Assembly (NCBI GenBank): GCA_963732855.1
Contig: CAVTBB010000002.1
Coordinates: 564,917 to 628,916, forward strand
DNA length: 64,000 nt
Reading direction: 5' to 3'
DNA from: DASXVU01 sp963732855
GTDB taxonomy: Archaea > Thermoplasmatota > Thermoplasmata > Methanomassiliicoccales > UBA472
The notes beneath the pieces were generated by a model. The model was not told the DNA's origin and searched no databases. It saw only the letters and a program-made list of their open reading frames with translations. A program made the translations under genes and the position numbers. Below are positions 18,410-27,628 of the stretch, one piece after another (within the stretch, counting starts at the first letter, position 1; every line of letters begins with the position of its first letter).

Positions 18410-19144
18410 ATGGACCTTGAGACGGTGTGGACAATCGCTCGCAAAGACCTAAGACTTTTCCGGAGGAAGAAGAGCATCTTCTATACGACGATCCTTTTCC
18501 CCCTGATCATTTCCATCGCTTTGCCGGGAGTGATCGCGTATGTGTCGACAAAGGCAACGACGTCGACCGTCATATTGATTGGCCTTCTCGATTCCTTCTC
18601 ATTCTTCTTCGTCATTATCGCCGCCATCGTTCCGACAGCGATCTCTTCCTACAGCATAGTCGGAGAGAAGGTCGAGAAGAGCCTGGAACCGCTCTTGGCG
18701 ACGCCGGCGACGGACGGAGAGATACTTCTGGGAAAGAGTCTGGCATCGTTCATTCCTGCCATCATAGCGGTCTACCTCGGTGCCTCGATCTTCATGATAC
18801 TCATAGATGCGGTGACCTATGGCAAGTTGGGATATCTTTACTACCCGAACTGGACCGAGGCGTTGGTCCTTCTGATGGTAACACCACTCGCTGCGGTATT
18901 CGCAGTGGAAGGTAACGTCATCGTATCCGCACGTGCAAATGACGTTCGGGCCGCCACCCAGCTCGGAAGTTTGGTCATTGTGCCACTTTTCGCTATCTAC
19001 CTTCTTTCCGAGATAAGGCTGATATCGATCGATACGACCAGTCTGTTCATCATAGCGGCAACACTTCTCGTCGTGGATGTGGTTCTGTTTTATCTGAGCC
19101 GAGCTACGTTCCGCAGAGAGGAGATACTGACTAAATGGAAGTAG
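18410..19144 (+). CDS. ABC-2 type transporter permease
   Basis: 244 residues with six hydrophobic helices. The N-terminus (TIARKDLRLFRRKKSIFYTTILFPL) is the standard elbow helix of ABC-2 permeases. The conserved EKVEKSLEPLLATPATDGEILLGKSLA follows helix two; NatB-type permeases have the same phrase. The start is adjacent to the stop of the ATPase gene, so the two are translated together. It forms the membrane channel of the exporter. Confidence 0.9.
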   Translation: MDLETVWTIARKDLRLFRRKKSIFYTTILFPLIISIALPGVIAYVSTKATTSTVILIGLLDSFSFFFVIIAAIVPTAISSYSIVGEKVEKSLEPLLATPATDGEILLGKSLASFIPAIIAVYLGASIFMILIDAVTYGKLGYLYYPNWTEALVLLMVTPLAAVFAVEGNVIVSARANDVRAATQLGSLVIVPLFAIYLLSEIRLISIDTTSLFIIAATLLVVDVVLFYLSRATFRREEILTKWK

Positions 19145-19539
19145 TGGTTTATGAAGTGTAAAAATATGCGGATAATAGTGCAAATTGGGAGTAATATGAG
19201 GTGTGGATGTGGGGATTTCTGAAAATCTAATAATCATAATAATCGTCATAAATGCAATAATAATACCTATCGTTTGGTACTTAAAGCGCAGGTTCTTAAA
19301 GCGCTAAATCAGGGGTAGTTCTTAAAAACTAGATCTCAATCTCTCTAATCCACATTGGTCCAGTTAGCTAGGTGCAACCATCCTTATTTTCGCCAGTTCC
19401 AACCTCATGAGGGCGGGAGCATCGATTTGAACCTTGAAAATCTAGTGGAGAATGTTTTTCCCAAAGAATCATAGAATTTTTTCTAAGTCGACCTCTGCCC
19501 CTCATCCAGCTCTCCCTTGTAATACACGGCCTTCTTCAG
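19145..19539. other. AT-rich gap with a short tandem repeat
   Basis: About 400 bases, low GC. It holds CTTAAAGCGC twice, at 19280-19289 and 19295-19304, period 15, with a partial third copy (CTTAAAAAC) near 19321. This is not a CRISPR repeat: too short and no spacers of constant length. No gene seen. Confidence 0.45.
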
Positions 19540-20383
19540 CTATTTCCATCCAAACAGATCGCAAAGGATGACCGGGTTGGAGATCTTATGAGCAAGCTGA
19601 GTAGCTTTGGTTGCCCATAGCGAAGGGGGATAAATCTTCCTCTTCAACTCGGATCCCGATGCGACCTTCTGAACAATTCGATAAACGGTCATACGAGTTA
19701 TTTCGAGCGAGAGAGGTTCTGTGAAATGCGTTCTTACCGCTTCCCATGCCTTTGGTGACATCTTTAAGGCGGGGAATAGTCCTAACCCTGTACGGACGCT
19801 TGGGATTCCATCCCTGTTCGCTTTTTGAGAGTAACCTGACATTTATAATTGTCCGTAAGAATGAAACCCTTCTGAGAAGACTCTTTCCTCTCCAGTGCTC
19901 CAATAACTGAATAGTTTCCTCAAGATGGGATTTGTATGATCTGATTTCTTCAATCAAAGATACTTTTTCATCGCAGATATGTGGATACCGGGTCTTGATC
20001 CAATCCATCACAAGGATGGTGTGTTCAATCTTAGCCTCGATGAATGCCTTAGCAAGTGGTACCCTTTTCTCATTGCGATAGGCGTCATACTGGGCCATAC
20101 GGATGTTGAATCGCCTATTATCAGGGCCTAAGACATTCATCAAGACGCGTCCATCCCAGTTTAGGAACGTTAAAACGATATTCTGCTTGGATAACCACTT
20201 CATCGCTTCCAAGCTAATGTTTCCAGTATGACCATAGATGATAATGAGGTCCAATTCGTCATGTTTGGCCTTGAATTCTTGGGTGATCGGTTCCTTCGAA
20301 TAATCCCTACCGTCAGTTACCACTAGCCGCCCGTTGTCAATATGGAGGTCGATTCCGTACCCTGAGAGGAACAGTGTTTTCAT
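19540..20383 (-). pseudogene. cas1: Decayed cas1 (CRISPR integrase) with the catalytic core lost
   Basis: From the ATG at 20383, about 170 residues match the Cas1 N-terminal beta domain and first helices: LFLSGYGIDLHIDNGRLVV, the domain-closing IIIYGHTGNISLEAMKWL, and LTFLNWDGRVL followed by RMAQYDAYR. After residue 165 the frame degenerates. Another frame (19540-19842) ends with WATKATQLAHKI, like the closing helix of Cas1. The intervening section that should carry the active-site Glu, His and Asp (the N-A-x-L-x-Y-G-Y ... L-H-E ... D-L region) was not found in any frame. No cas2, effector gene or CRISPR array was seen in the window. The gene is therefore a relic of an adaptation module. Confidence 0.65.
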
Positions 20384-20570
20384 GAGAAATTTCACCCCTG
20401 CCAGATGTCAATAATTACTATGTAGTCAGTGGTATTTGAAGTGTCTGGATAGCATCTGGAATGACCTAGAATAGTTGACTTCTGGTAGGTTAATAATTAT
20501 CTAGTGGATATAATGAATACATTAAAAATGGGACATTTGGTCGAGATAGATATATCCCCCTGCTTATTAG

Positions 20571-20654
20571 TGCGGGGGAAGGGATTCGAACCCTCGAACC
20601 GCTAGGGACAGAATCTTAAGTCCTGCGCCGTTGGCCGAGCTTGGCTACCCCCGC
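20571..20654 (-). tRNA. tRNA-Leu (anticodon UAA)
   Basis: 84 bases read leftward fold into a class II tRNA. Acceptor GCGGGGG pairs with CCCCCGC; the D-arm begins TAGCCAAGC; the anticodon stem CAGGA/TTCTG encloses the loop CTTAAGA with anticodon TAA; there is a long variable arm; the T-arm is GAGGGTTCGAATCCCTT. The discriminator base is A, as expected for leucine, and CCA is not encoded. There is no sign of an intron. Confidence 0.95.
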
Positions 20655-20709
20655 TAAGCGTTCCAGTCGATGCCGTAGACACTATTTCAGTCTTTTTGGA
20701 GGACCCCGA

Positions 20710-22066
20710 CTAAAGGATCTTACACATGTCCTCGCACTTCTCCAGCAATGGTCCAAGGCTCTGGTCTATGTATTCCTCCAGGGATGGGTGGCCTATCTCA
20801 CAGAGCTCATAATGGACCCGGACGATTGGTTTGTTCACCTTTATCACTCGGTTCAGGTCGATCGGCGTGCCGGCGACCACCACGTCGCAATCGGTGTTGT
20901 TGATCGTCTCCTGGAGCTCGTGCACTTGAGTTTCCCCGTACCCCATGGCCGGCAGTATCGGCCCCAGGTTAGTGAACTTCTTGAACGTCTCGGCGATCGA
21001 ACCGACCGCATATTTTCTGGGGTCTACCAGTTCCGCCGCGCCATTGTCCTCTGCAGCGATCGTCCCGGCCCCGTAGGCCATACCGCCGTGCGTGACGGTC
21101 GGGCCGTCCTCCACCACCAGCACTCTTTTTCCCCGGATCATTCGATGGATCGTCCACCTTGATCGGCGAGGCAGCCTCGATGATCGTGGCGTCCGGGTTC
21201 AGCCACCTAATGTTCTCCTTCACCGTCAGAATGTCCTTCCGGTCGGCGGTGTTCACCTTGTTGATGACCACGACGTCGGCCATTCGCACGTTCGTCTCGC
21301 CCGGATGGTACAGCATCTCATGTCCGGGCCGGTGTGGGTCGGCAATCACTATGTGCAGGTTCGACTGGTAGAACGAGGTGTCGTTGTTCCCACCGTCCCA
21401 AACGATCACGTCTGATTCCTTTTCCGCCGCCCTCAATATCTTCTCATAATCGACGCCGGCGTACACCAAGATGCCTTTGTCGATGAGCGGTTCGTACTCC
21501 TCGCGTTCCTCGATGGTGCACTCGTTCTTGTCCAGATCGTCGTACGTGGCGAAGCGCTGCACCGCCTGTTTCACCAGGTCGCCATAGGGCATCGGATGAC
21601 GGACGGCGGTCACCCTTAATCCCTTCTTTTTTAGGAAACGGCAGATCTTCCTGGTGGTCTGGCTCTTGCCGGCGCCGGTCCTCACGGCGCAAACGCTTAT
21701 CACTGGTTTGGACGACTGGAGGGTGATGGCCGGGTTGCCCATCAAGCGGAAATCCGCACCGTTGGCCAGAACAAGCGACGCCTTATGCATCAGGTCGATG
21801 TGCGAGATATCGGAGTAAGCGAACACCACCTGCTCGACCTTCTCCTTGTGAATCAGCGAGACCAGGTCCGATTCGGGATGGATCATGATCCCTTCCGGAT
21901 ACAGTTTCCCGGCCAGTTCGGCAGGGTATTTCCGGTCGGAAATGTTCGGTATCTGGGCGGCGGTGAATCCCACCACCTCGTACGATTCGTTGTCCCGGAA
22001 GTAGGTGTTGAAGTTGTGAAAGTCCCTTCCCGCCGCACCCATGATGATGACCTTGATCTTCGTCAT
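20710..22066 (-). CDS. Cyclic 2,3-diphosphoglycerate synthetase-like GTPase, split by a frameshift
   Basis: Two overlapping frames together make one protein of about 450 residues, the usual family length. The first (start 22066) holds the N-terminal Rossmann-like part (VIIMGAAGRDFHNF), a P-loop (RTGAGKSQTTRKI), the D-x-G-G-N-N-D motif and VVVINKVNTAD. At about 21142, near T5/C4 runs, the meaningful sequence moves to the other frame: IKVDDPS continues as IRGKRVLVVEDGPTVTHGGM, to the stop at 20710. In Methanothermus the enzyme makes cyclic 2,3-diphosphoglycerate, a thermoprotectant; many homologues have no proven role. Whether this copy works depends on whether the shift is real. Confidence 0.75.
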
Positions 22067-22241
22067 GCTATCCTCGCATCAGATTGTGACCTGGGGATAT
22101 TTCATGCTTCTGAGGAAATTGGAAGACCGAATGACAATGTCGCGAGAATGACCCAATAATGGCTCGAATATCTCTGGTCATCATCCTAGTCATTCTTGGA
22201 AACATGAAATATGGAAAGCGTGTTCGTGCTTTGGCGATTGA

Positions 22242-23147
22242 GTGGATGGGAGAATAAACCCCAAAGATAACTGGGCGCTTTGGATATTTGCCAGCCTGGT
22301 CCTCACCAATGTGTTCTGGGGCGCGTCCGGCGTAGCGGTCAAGGTCGCCCTGGACCAGCTGGACACCTTCGAGATCGTGGCTTACCGGTTTATCACGGCA
22401 GCGATACTGCTGATCCTGATCACCCTGCTCTGGAAAGGCCGCCATGCGTTCAAGGTCGATAGAAAGGATCTGCCTTTCCTAGCCTTCCTCGCTTTCCTGG
22501 GCATACCACTGGAGTTCCTGCTTCAGGTTGTAGCGTTGGCGAACACCACGGTGACCAACTTCACCCTGATATTCTGCCTCGCCCCATTCTTCATTATCTT
22601 CACCTCGGCCGTCCTAATGAAGGAAAAGGTCACAAGGAACAAGATGCTTGGATCTGTCTTAGCATTCCTGGGTGTTGCCATGGTGGTCACTGTCAGTGGG
22701 TTCGCTCTTTCGGCCAATCTGCTGGGGGACAGCATGGCGCTTTTGTCAGTAGTGATCTGGGCTCTTTATACGGTGCTGGGAAAGCCGATCAACCAGCGAT
22801 ACACGACCCTTACGGTCCTGAACTGGGTGTTCATCTTCGGAGCGCTTGAGACATTACCGTTCCTTATCCTCTCGTCAGTCACGTTGCCCATGGCCTTCTC
22901 AGACCCCACATGGATCTCCATGGTGTTCCTCACTATTTTCTGCTCCCTGGTGGCGTTCTTCATGTACAACAACGGTGTGGAAAAACTGCCGGCCTCCACG
23001 GTCGGCATGTTCATCTACCTCAATCCGCTGGCCGGGGTTCTCCTAGCAGCGATCGTCCTGGGTGAGTCGGTGACCATTTTCACCTTTGTGGGTATGGCGC
23101 TGATCATCCTCGGTATCTTTGTATCAGAGCGTTTTCAGATCAGGTAA
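22242..23147 (+). CDS. EamA/DMT family metabolite transporter
   Basis: 301 residues with ten hydrophobic helices in two similar halves of five, the layout of the drug/metabolite transporter superfamily. Each EamA repeat ends in a recognisable helix: first half FTSAVLMKEKVTRNKMLGSVLAFLGVAMVV, second half LAAIVLGESVTIFTFVGMALIILGI. These transporters export or import amino acids, nucleosides or other small metabolites. The start is GTG at 22242; no ATG precedes the first helix. It is divergent from the cDPG synthetase-like gene. Confidence 0.85.
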   Translation: MDGRINPKDNWALWIFASLVLTNVFWGASGVAVKVALDQLDTFEIVAYRFITAAILLILITLLWKGRHAFKVDRKDLPFLAFLAFLGIPLEFLLQVVALANTTVTNFTLIFCLAPFFIIFTSAVLMKEKVTRNKMLGSVLAFLGVAMVVTVSGFALSANLLGDSMALLSVVIWALYTVLGKPINQRYTTLTVLNWVFIFGALETLPFLILSSVTLPMAFSDPTWISMVFLTIFCSLVAFFMYNNGVEKLPASTVGMFIYLNPLAGVLLAAIVLGESVTIFTFVGMALIILGIFVSERFQIR

Positions 23148-23256
23148 CGCACCGTCGTCCGCTGAACTAAACCGCAGGCACCCCTCTCTTAAGGAAGGCT
23201 TGAAAGGTCCCACGTATTGGAAAAATATGTGTACTCACAGATTATTGTCTGCCCGA

Positions 23257-23712
23257 ATGAGCTACCGCATACCGCCGGCCAAAATTTTGATCGAGGCGAT
23301 ATCCGAGGTTATCCGGGAAAAGCAGACGGTCGACTCCCAGAGGCTGTTGACCGAGCTGGTGCACAAGGCACTGAAGAAGAGAGATTCAGATTATACGGCG
23401 AGCGAGATCCGGATACGCAAAGCGGCCGTCCTCAAAGGACCGATCAAGCTCCATATCCACTACCGGGAGACCACCGAGACGGCGACGAAAGGACGTTGCC
23501 CGGTGTGCGGCTCCGAGACCATACAGATAAGGAACAAGACGCTCTTCGACGAGAGGGTGGACCTTGGTTTCCGCTGCACCAAATGTCCCTACTGGACAGG
23601 CCAGATGAAACGTGTCCCGGTTCGTTATATCTTCAATGCGATGATCGAGGAAACGCCCCACCCCCCCAGACGCAAGACGAATGGGAAATACTCGCAATGG
23701 AAGTTCGCATAG
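23257..23712 (+). CDS. Zinc-ribbon protein, unknown function
   Basis: About 151 residues. The first 80 are helical and charged (ILIEAISEVIREKQTVDSQRLL), followed by a four-Cys zinc ribbon: CPVC, then about 30 residues later CTKC. The tail is basic (HPPRRKTNGKYSQW). The layout suggests a nucleic-acid-binding or regulatory protein. The ATG at 23257 starts the conserved-looking part; the frame is open 46 codons upstream but with unlikely composition. It precedes the cooT-cooC pair on the same strand but is separated by about 195 bases. Confidence 0.55.
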   Translation: MSYRIPPAKILIEAISEVIREKQTVDSQRLLTELVHKALKKRDSDYTASEIRIRKAAVLKGPIKLHIHYRETTETATKGRCPVCGSETIQIRNKTLFDERVDLGFRCTKCPYWTGQMKRVPVRYIFNAMIEETPHPPRRKTNGKYSQWKFA

Positions 23713-23907
23713 CCGCGACGATTCTCTGTTTTACATTCGCAAGGCAATATATCATATACCAGCGATTTCGTAATTTTATGTGTGGCGTCCTAAGTAGTTT
23801 TAGACCAATGGTTCCCCACCATGCTAAAAAGGATGCCACACCCCTAACCAAATGGTCTGGACGGTCTTCCCGACCAATTTAAGTATCGTTCCTGCAATGG
23901 CATGATC

Positions 23908-24099
23908 ATGTGCGAGTCAACGGTCTTCGTGGAGGAGAACGGTGCGGTCAAGGAAGTCATGAAGGATGTCTCAAGGATCATAATCAACGGCGATGAGACC
24001 GTCCTCACGGACATTCTGGGTCAGAGGATAGTCATCAACGGCATCAAGCTGAAAGAAGCGAACCTGATGAGCCATGGCATAGTCTTCGTGAGGATGTAG
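23908..24099 (+). CDS. cooT: CooT-type small nickel-binding protein
   Basis: 63 residues, beginning M-C-E. CooT proteins are about 60-70 residues, form a small beta barrel and bind Ni(II) through Cys2 at the dimer interface. The sequence fits: MCESTVFVEENGAVKEVMKDV, IIINGDETVLTDILGQRIV, then the closing strand HGIVFVRM. The ATG at 23908 is chosen over one two codons upstream because it places Cys at position 2. The stop lies 4 bases before the start of cooC, so the two are co-translated. Role inferred: delivering nickel to CO dehydrogenase, whose gene lies 13 kb downstream. Confidence 0.8.
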   Translation: MCESTVFVEENGAVKEVMKDVSRIIINGDETVLTDILGQRIVINGIKLKEANLMSHGIVFVRM

Positions 24100-24103
24100 A
24101 CTG

Positions 24104-24889
24104 ATGAAGATAGCTATCGCCGGCAAGGGCGGGGTGGGCAAGACCACCGTTGCCGCGATGCTCGCGCGATTGTATGCCCGTCAAGGCAGCAAGGTGATCG
24201 CCATCGATGCTGACCCGGCAACCAGCCTGGCTTCCGCATTGGGCGTCCTGAAGAAGGACCGCGAGTCGATCACGCCGCTATCTGGCATGCTCGACCTCAT
24301 AGAAGAACGGACGGGAGCGAGACCGGGCTCCAGCTATGGCGGCATGTTCAAGCTTAACCCCAAGGTGGACGACATCGTCGAACAATACGGGGTCCGTGCT
24401 CCGGATGGGGTCACTTTGCTCGTCCTCGGAACGATCGAGACGCCGGGAAGCGGATGCTTCTGCCCCGAATCGTCATTGCTGAAGGCCCTCATGTCCCACG
24501 TCCTATCGGGGGATGAGGTCGTCATCATGGACATGGAGGCGGGATTAGAGCACCTTGGCCGCTCCACGGCCAGGAATGTCGATGTCATGCTGATCGTGGT
24601 CGAGCCGGGAATGCGTTCGGTAGACACCGCCACAACAATCGCTCGCATGGCCAAGGAGATAGGGGTAGGGAAGGTCTTCGTTATCCTGAACAAGTGCACC
24701 TCGGAGAACGAGGAAGCGCTAGTCGCAAAGGAGCTGAAGAAGCATCAACTGGTGCTAATAGTGACATTGCCGAACTCGAACCTGATACGGGGCGCTGACC
24801 TGCTTGGCGTTTCACCCATGGACATGCCCGGAATCGAGCCGCTGTTGCCGATATTCCAGTTCATCAAGGAACGGATAGATTCGCCTTAA
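24104..24889 (+). CDS. cooC: CooC-type ATPase for nickel insertion into CO dehydrogenase
   Basis: 261 residues. A deviant Walker A (residues 7-14, GKGGVGKT) and switch DADPATS place it in the MinD/ParA class. The C-F-C pair at residues 118-120 is the nickel/zinc-binding C-x-C of CooC dimers, and MDMEAGLEHLGR is a second CooC hallmark. In CO-oxidising bacteria CooC uses ATP to help load nickel into the CODH C-cluster. It directly follows cooT. A second, more divergent CooC-type ATPase is encoded at 44418-45167 within the CODH/ACS locus, so this one may serve CODH and the other ACS. Confidence 0.9.
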   Translation: MKIAIAGKGGVGKTTVAAMLARLYARQGSKVIAIDADPATSLASALGVLKKDRESITPLSGMLDLIEERTGARPGSSYGGMFKLNPKVDDIVEQYGVRAPDGVTLLVLGTIETPGSGCFCPESSLLKALMSHVLSGDEVVIMDMEAGLEHLGRSTARNVDVMLIVVEPGMRSVDTATTIARMAKEIGVGKVFVILNKCTSENEEALVAKELKKHQLVLIVTLPNSNLIRGADLLGVSPMDMPGIEPLLPIFQFIKERIDSP

Positions 24890-25010
24890 GAACAATATTT
24901 TTTAACAAACCATTTAATTCTCGATTGTCTGGACAGGATTCCCTATCGTTAATTTTGCGATGATTGGCAGCATTAAGCAATCGACAATAGAATGGATGAT
25001 CAAGGTAAGA

Positions 25011-25039
25011 ATAAAAAAATGGATCGGGGCTTTCGCCCC
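25011..25039 (-). terminator. Hairpin plus T-run terminator of the ABC operon
   Basis: A five-pair GGGGC/GCCCC stem with loop TTTC (25026-25039) is followed on the minus strand by seven T residues (25012-25018). It begins about ten bases past the stop of the permease gene. Confidence 0.7.
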
Positions 25040-25048
25040 CTAATTCGT

Positions 25049-25849
25049 TTACTTCTCCTTCAGTGCCCGCATCGCCACAATGATCCCGATGACGACCAGC
25101 GTGACCGAGAAAACCAAGAGGCCGATGATGTCGACCTCTAGGGAATAAATTCCCACCGAGCCAGAGAATAGCAGCTGCCTCATTCCGTCGACAGCCAGTG
25201 TGAGCGGGTTCAGCTTAGCCGCCGTTTGTAGCCAGTCAGGCATCCCACCTATCGGGAACAACGCCGCTGATGCGAACATTAGCGGCAGGTTCAGCAGGTT
25301 GATGACCGCGAACAAGGTCTCCTGGGTCTTGATCGTGAGAGATATCGCCACGAAAATGGCTGCGAATGCCGTTGACAGCAGCACCAAGATCAACAACATT
25401 CCGAGCGCTTCCAGGACACCGAAGTTAGACGTGATCGTCAGGCCGATCAATCCTGGGATCTGGGTGAAGACCAATGCTATCAACAGCACCATTATTGACG
25501 ATATGACCGCTCTGATCATCGCAGCCACGACCCTGGATACAGGGATCGAACCTCTTGGTATGGGTGCGGCCCGAAGCTTGTTCAGGAAACCGAACCGGCG
25601 GTCCCAGACAATCGACATGCCAGCGAACATGCAGGTGAACAGTGCGGTAACTGCCAGAATACCTACCGACATGTATGATATGTAGTCAGGAGCACCATTT
25701 AGGGAGGCCGGGGGCAACCTGATCGGGAACGCCTGGCCGAAGAGGCCCAGCCAGACTACGGGCTGGATCAGCATCATGAATATCTGGATCTTATTCCGGT
25801 ACCAGTGCTTCAGCTCCCGGACCGTCAGTGCTATCGTTTCACGGATCAT
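25049..25849 (-). CDS. ABC-2 type transporter permease (DrrB-like)
   Basis: 266 residues with six helices. The N-terminal TVRELKHWYRNKIQIFMMLIQPVVWL is the elbow helix common to DrrB-type permeases. The LRAAPIPRGSIPVSRVVAAMIR region and the later PLMFASAALFPIGGMPDWLQ loop are the conserved ABC-2 motifs. Its start abuts the stop of the ATPase gene. Together they export a hydrophobic compound, by analogy with daunorubicin-type systems; the substrate is unknown. Confidence 0.9.
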   Translation of the reverse strand: MIRETIALTVRELKHWYRNKIQIFMMLIQPVVWLGLFGQAFPIRLPPASLNGAPDYISYMSVGILAVTALFTCMFAGMSIVWDRRFGFLNKLRAAPIPRGSIPVSRVVAAMIRAVISSIMVLLIALVFTQIPGLIGLTITSNFGVLEALGMLLILVLLSTAFAAIFVAISLTIKTQETLFAVINLLNLPLMFASAALFPIGGMPDWLQTAAKLNPLTLAVDGMRQLLFSGSVGIYSLEVDIIGLLVFSVTLVVIGIIVAMRALKEK

Positions 25850-26848
25850 CTAGCCCGACCTCCTCATCTGGCGGGCGTTCGCCATCTTGTCGAAACTTCC
25901 CGCTTGTTCCGCGTCGCGCAATGACCGGCCGGTGTACTCCAGGAACACTTGGTCCATGTTCGGCCGCTCCAGGGTGACATATGTGACCTTGCCGCCGCTC
26001 TTCGATATCTCCTGAAGCAACGGCGCAGTAACGGTCTCACCGTTCAGCACCTTGACCCGGTAGGAATCCCCTTCCCTCTTTACGCTTATCACGCCTTCTA
26101 CCGACTGGATCGCTCCGGTGTAGTCCACATCCCCACCGATCTTGACCGAGATGACGTCTCCGCCCAGCGACTCCTTCAGCTTATGCGGCGTGTCCATCGC
26201 CATGATCTTGCCCTTGTCGATAATACCGATGCGATCGCACAGGTTGTCCGCCTCCTCGAGGTAGTGGGTGGTCATGAACACGGTCATGTTCGAGCTCTTC
26301 TTCAGCTCCCGGATATGCTCCCACATGGTCGTACGTGTCTGGATGTCCAGTCCCAGCGTTGGCTCGTCCAGGAACAACACCTTCGGCCGGTGTATCAATC
26401 CCTCCGCCAGTTCCAGGCGCTTCCTCATTCCGCCGGAGTAGGTCTTGACCAATCGACCAGCTGCCTCTTCCAGCTTTACCAGCCTTAGTAGCTCCTCGAT
26501 CCTTTCCTTGGCTATCTTCGGCTCGACGCCATATAACGTCGCCTGCAGTTCCATGTTCTCCCTGCCGGTCAGGTCGTCATCGACCGTCAGTTCCTGAGGC
26601 ACCAACCCGATGGATCGGCGCACTTCGGTGGGCTGTTTAACTGCGTCGTAACCGCAAACCTTGCACTCACCGCTGGTCGGCAGCAAGAGCGTCGTCAGCA
26701 TCTTGATGGTGGTGGTCTTGCCCGCGCCGTTCGGACCGAGGAAACCAAAGACCTCCCCCTCTGCCACTTCGAAAGATACCCCGTCCACCGCCTGGATGGA
26801 ACCATTGTAGACCTTGACCAGGTTCTTAACTTCTATAATTGCCGCCAT
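25850..26848 (-). CDS. ABC transporter ATP-binding protein (DrrA family)
   Basis: 332 residues. Walker A GPNGAGKTT, signature YSGGMRKRLELAEGL, Walker B VLFLDEPTLGLD and the H-loop MTTHYLEEAD are all intact. The YSGGMRRR-type signature and the roughly 100-residue C-terminal extension are typical of DrrA. It powers the adjacent permease. It begins 5 bases after the PadR stop codon, so regulator, ATPase and permease form one transcript. Confidence 0.92.
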   Translation of the reverse strand: MAAIIEVKNLVKVYNGSIQAVDGVSFEVAEGEVFGFLGPNGAGKTTTIKMLTTLLLPTSGECKVCGYDAVKQPTEVRRSIGLVPQELTVDDDLTGRENMELQATLYGVEPKIAKERIEELLRLVKLEEAAGRLVKTYSGGMRKRLELAEGLIHRPKVLFLDEPTLGLDIQTRTTMWEHIRELKKSSNMTVFMTTHYLEEADNLCDRIGIIDKGKIMAMDTPHKLKESLGGDVISVKIGGDVDYTGAIQSVEGVISVKREGDSYRVKVLNGETVTAPLLQEISKSGGKVTYVTLERPNMDQVFLEYTGRSLRDAEQAGSFDKMANARQMRRSG

Positions 26849-26852
26849 ATAG

Positions 26853-27461
26853 TTACCCCTTTTTTTCTATGGAATCGAGGACCGTGTCGGTCCTGTCATC
26901 CATCGTCTCTCTGTCCGACTCGCTGTCCCCCGCCTGCTGGTACTTTGCGATCGCCCGCTCTATGCCTCGGAGGTGCAAGTTCATCATCTTCTTCGCCTGC
27001 CTCAGCAACTCCAGGCGCTCCTTGACCGACAGGTCGTCCCTGAGCAATGAGGCCAGATGGAGAGGAAGTTGCATCACCACATCGATCTGTTCTTGTGTAG
27101 CCACGCTGTGATCGACTGTCTCGGAGGCCGCCTTCCCCAAGAAACTGAAGTAGCGTCCCATGAACTGGGCCTCCTGCGAGATCGATTTGAGATTCTCCAG
27201 CATCCAGTCGCTCCCTTCATTGGTCAGGGAATAGTATTCCTTCCCTTCCCTCATATCGGAGAGGATCAGCTTCTGCTCTTCCAGCCGCTTCAGAGCGGGA
27301 TAGATTGCACCGGTCTGCGGCTCCCAGAACCCTTGGAACTCCTCCCTCAGGACCTTGAGCACCTCATAGCCGTACATAGGGCCCTTTCTGAGAATGACAA
27401 GCATCAGGAACTGGGGGGGGCTTATGCGATTGCCTTTATACGCGTAATGTCGTCCTATCAT
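26853..27461 (-). CDS. PadR family transcriptional regulator
   Basis: 202 residues. The N-terminal winged helix is typical of PadR: LMLVILRKGPMYGYEVLKVL, then TGAIYPALKRLEEQKLI and the wing YYSLTNEG. The C-terminal half is helical, as in the longer PadR subclass that dimerises through extra helices. PadR proteins repress drug-export operons and are released by the exported compound. Its place as first gene of the ABC operon implies autoregulation. AGGTGA lies just upstream of the ATG at 27461. Confidence 0.9.
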   Translation of the reverse strand: MIGRHYAYKGNRISPPQFLMLVILRKGPMYGYEVLKVLREEFQGFWEPQTGAIYPALKRLEEQKLILSDMREGKEYYSLTNEGSDWMLENLKSISQEAQFMGRYFSFLGKAASETVDHSVATQEQIDVVMQLPLHLASLLRDDLSVKERLELLRQAKKMMNLHLRGIERAIAKYQQAGDSESDRETMDDRTDTVLDSIEKKG

Positions 27462-27493
27462 CGTTCACCTGGTCTTCATAATTAGGTATGAAT

Positions 27494-27519
27494 CTACTTA
27501 GTTGACTCCTACCTAGTAG
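27494..27519. promoter_or_regulatory. Imperfect inverted repeat, possible PadR operator
   Basis: CTACTTAG is followed 10 bases later by CCTAGTAG, matching at six of eight positions as an inverted repeat. It lies 33 bases upstream of the padR start, in the promoter shared with the divergent gene at 27629. Autoregulation is typical of PadR; the site itself is a guess. Confidence 0.3.
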
Positions 27520-27628
27520 AGATATACTATAATAAATGATTTTCCTTCTAATCCAAACGAAATCACGTTCGTCCGGTACCAAGCGTTCCAGGATATGGTT
27601 TTAAGTATCGCGGTCCATCGCCCAGCCA

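Noticed and set aside
19280..19304. Possible CRISPR array near cas1
   Set aside because: Only two 10-base copies 15 bases apart; no spacer-repeat regularity.
20710..22066. Programmed frameshifting as the cause of the split gene
   Set aside because: No classic slippery heptamer with a downstream structure is evident, and other genes show similar unprogrammed breaks.
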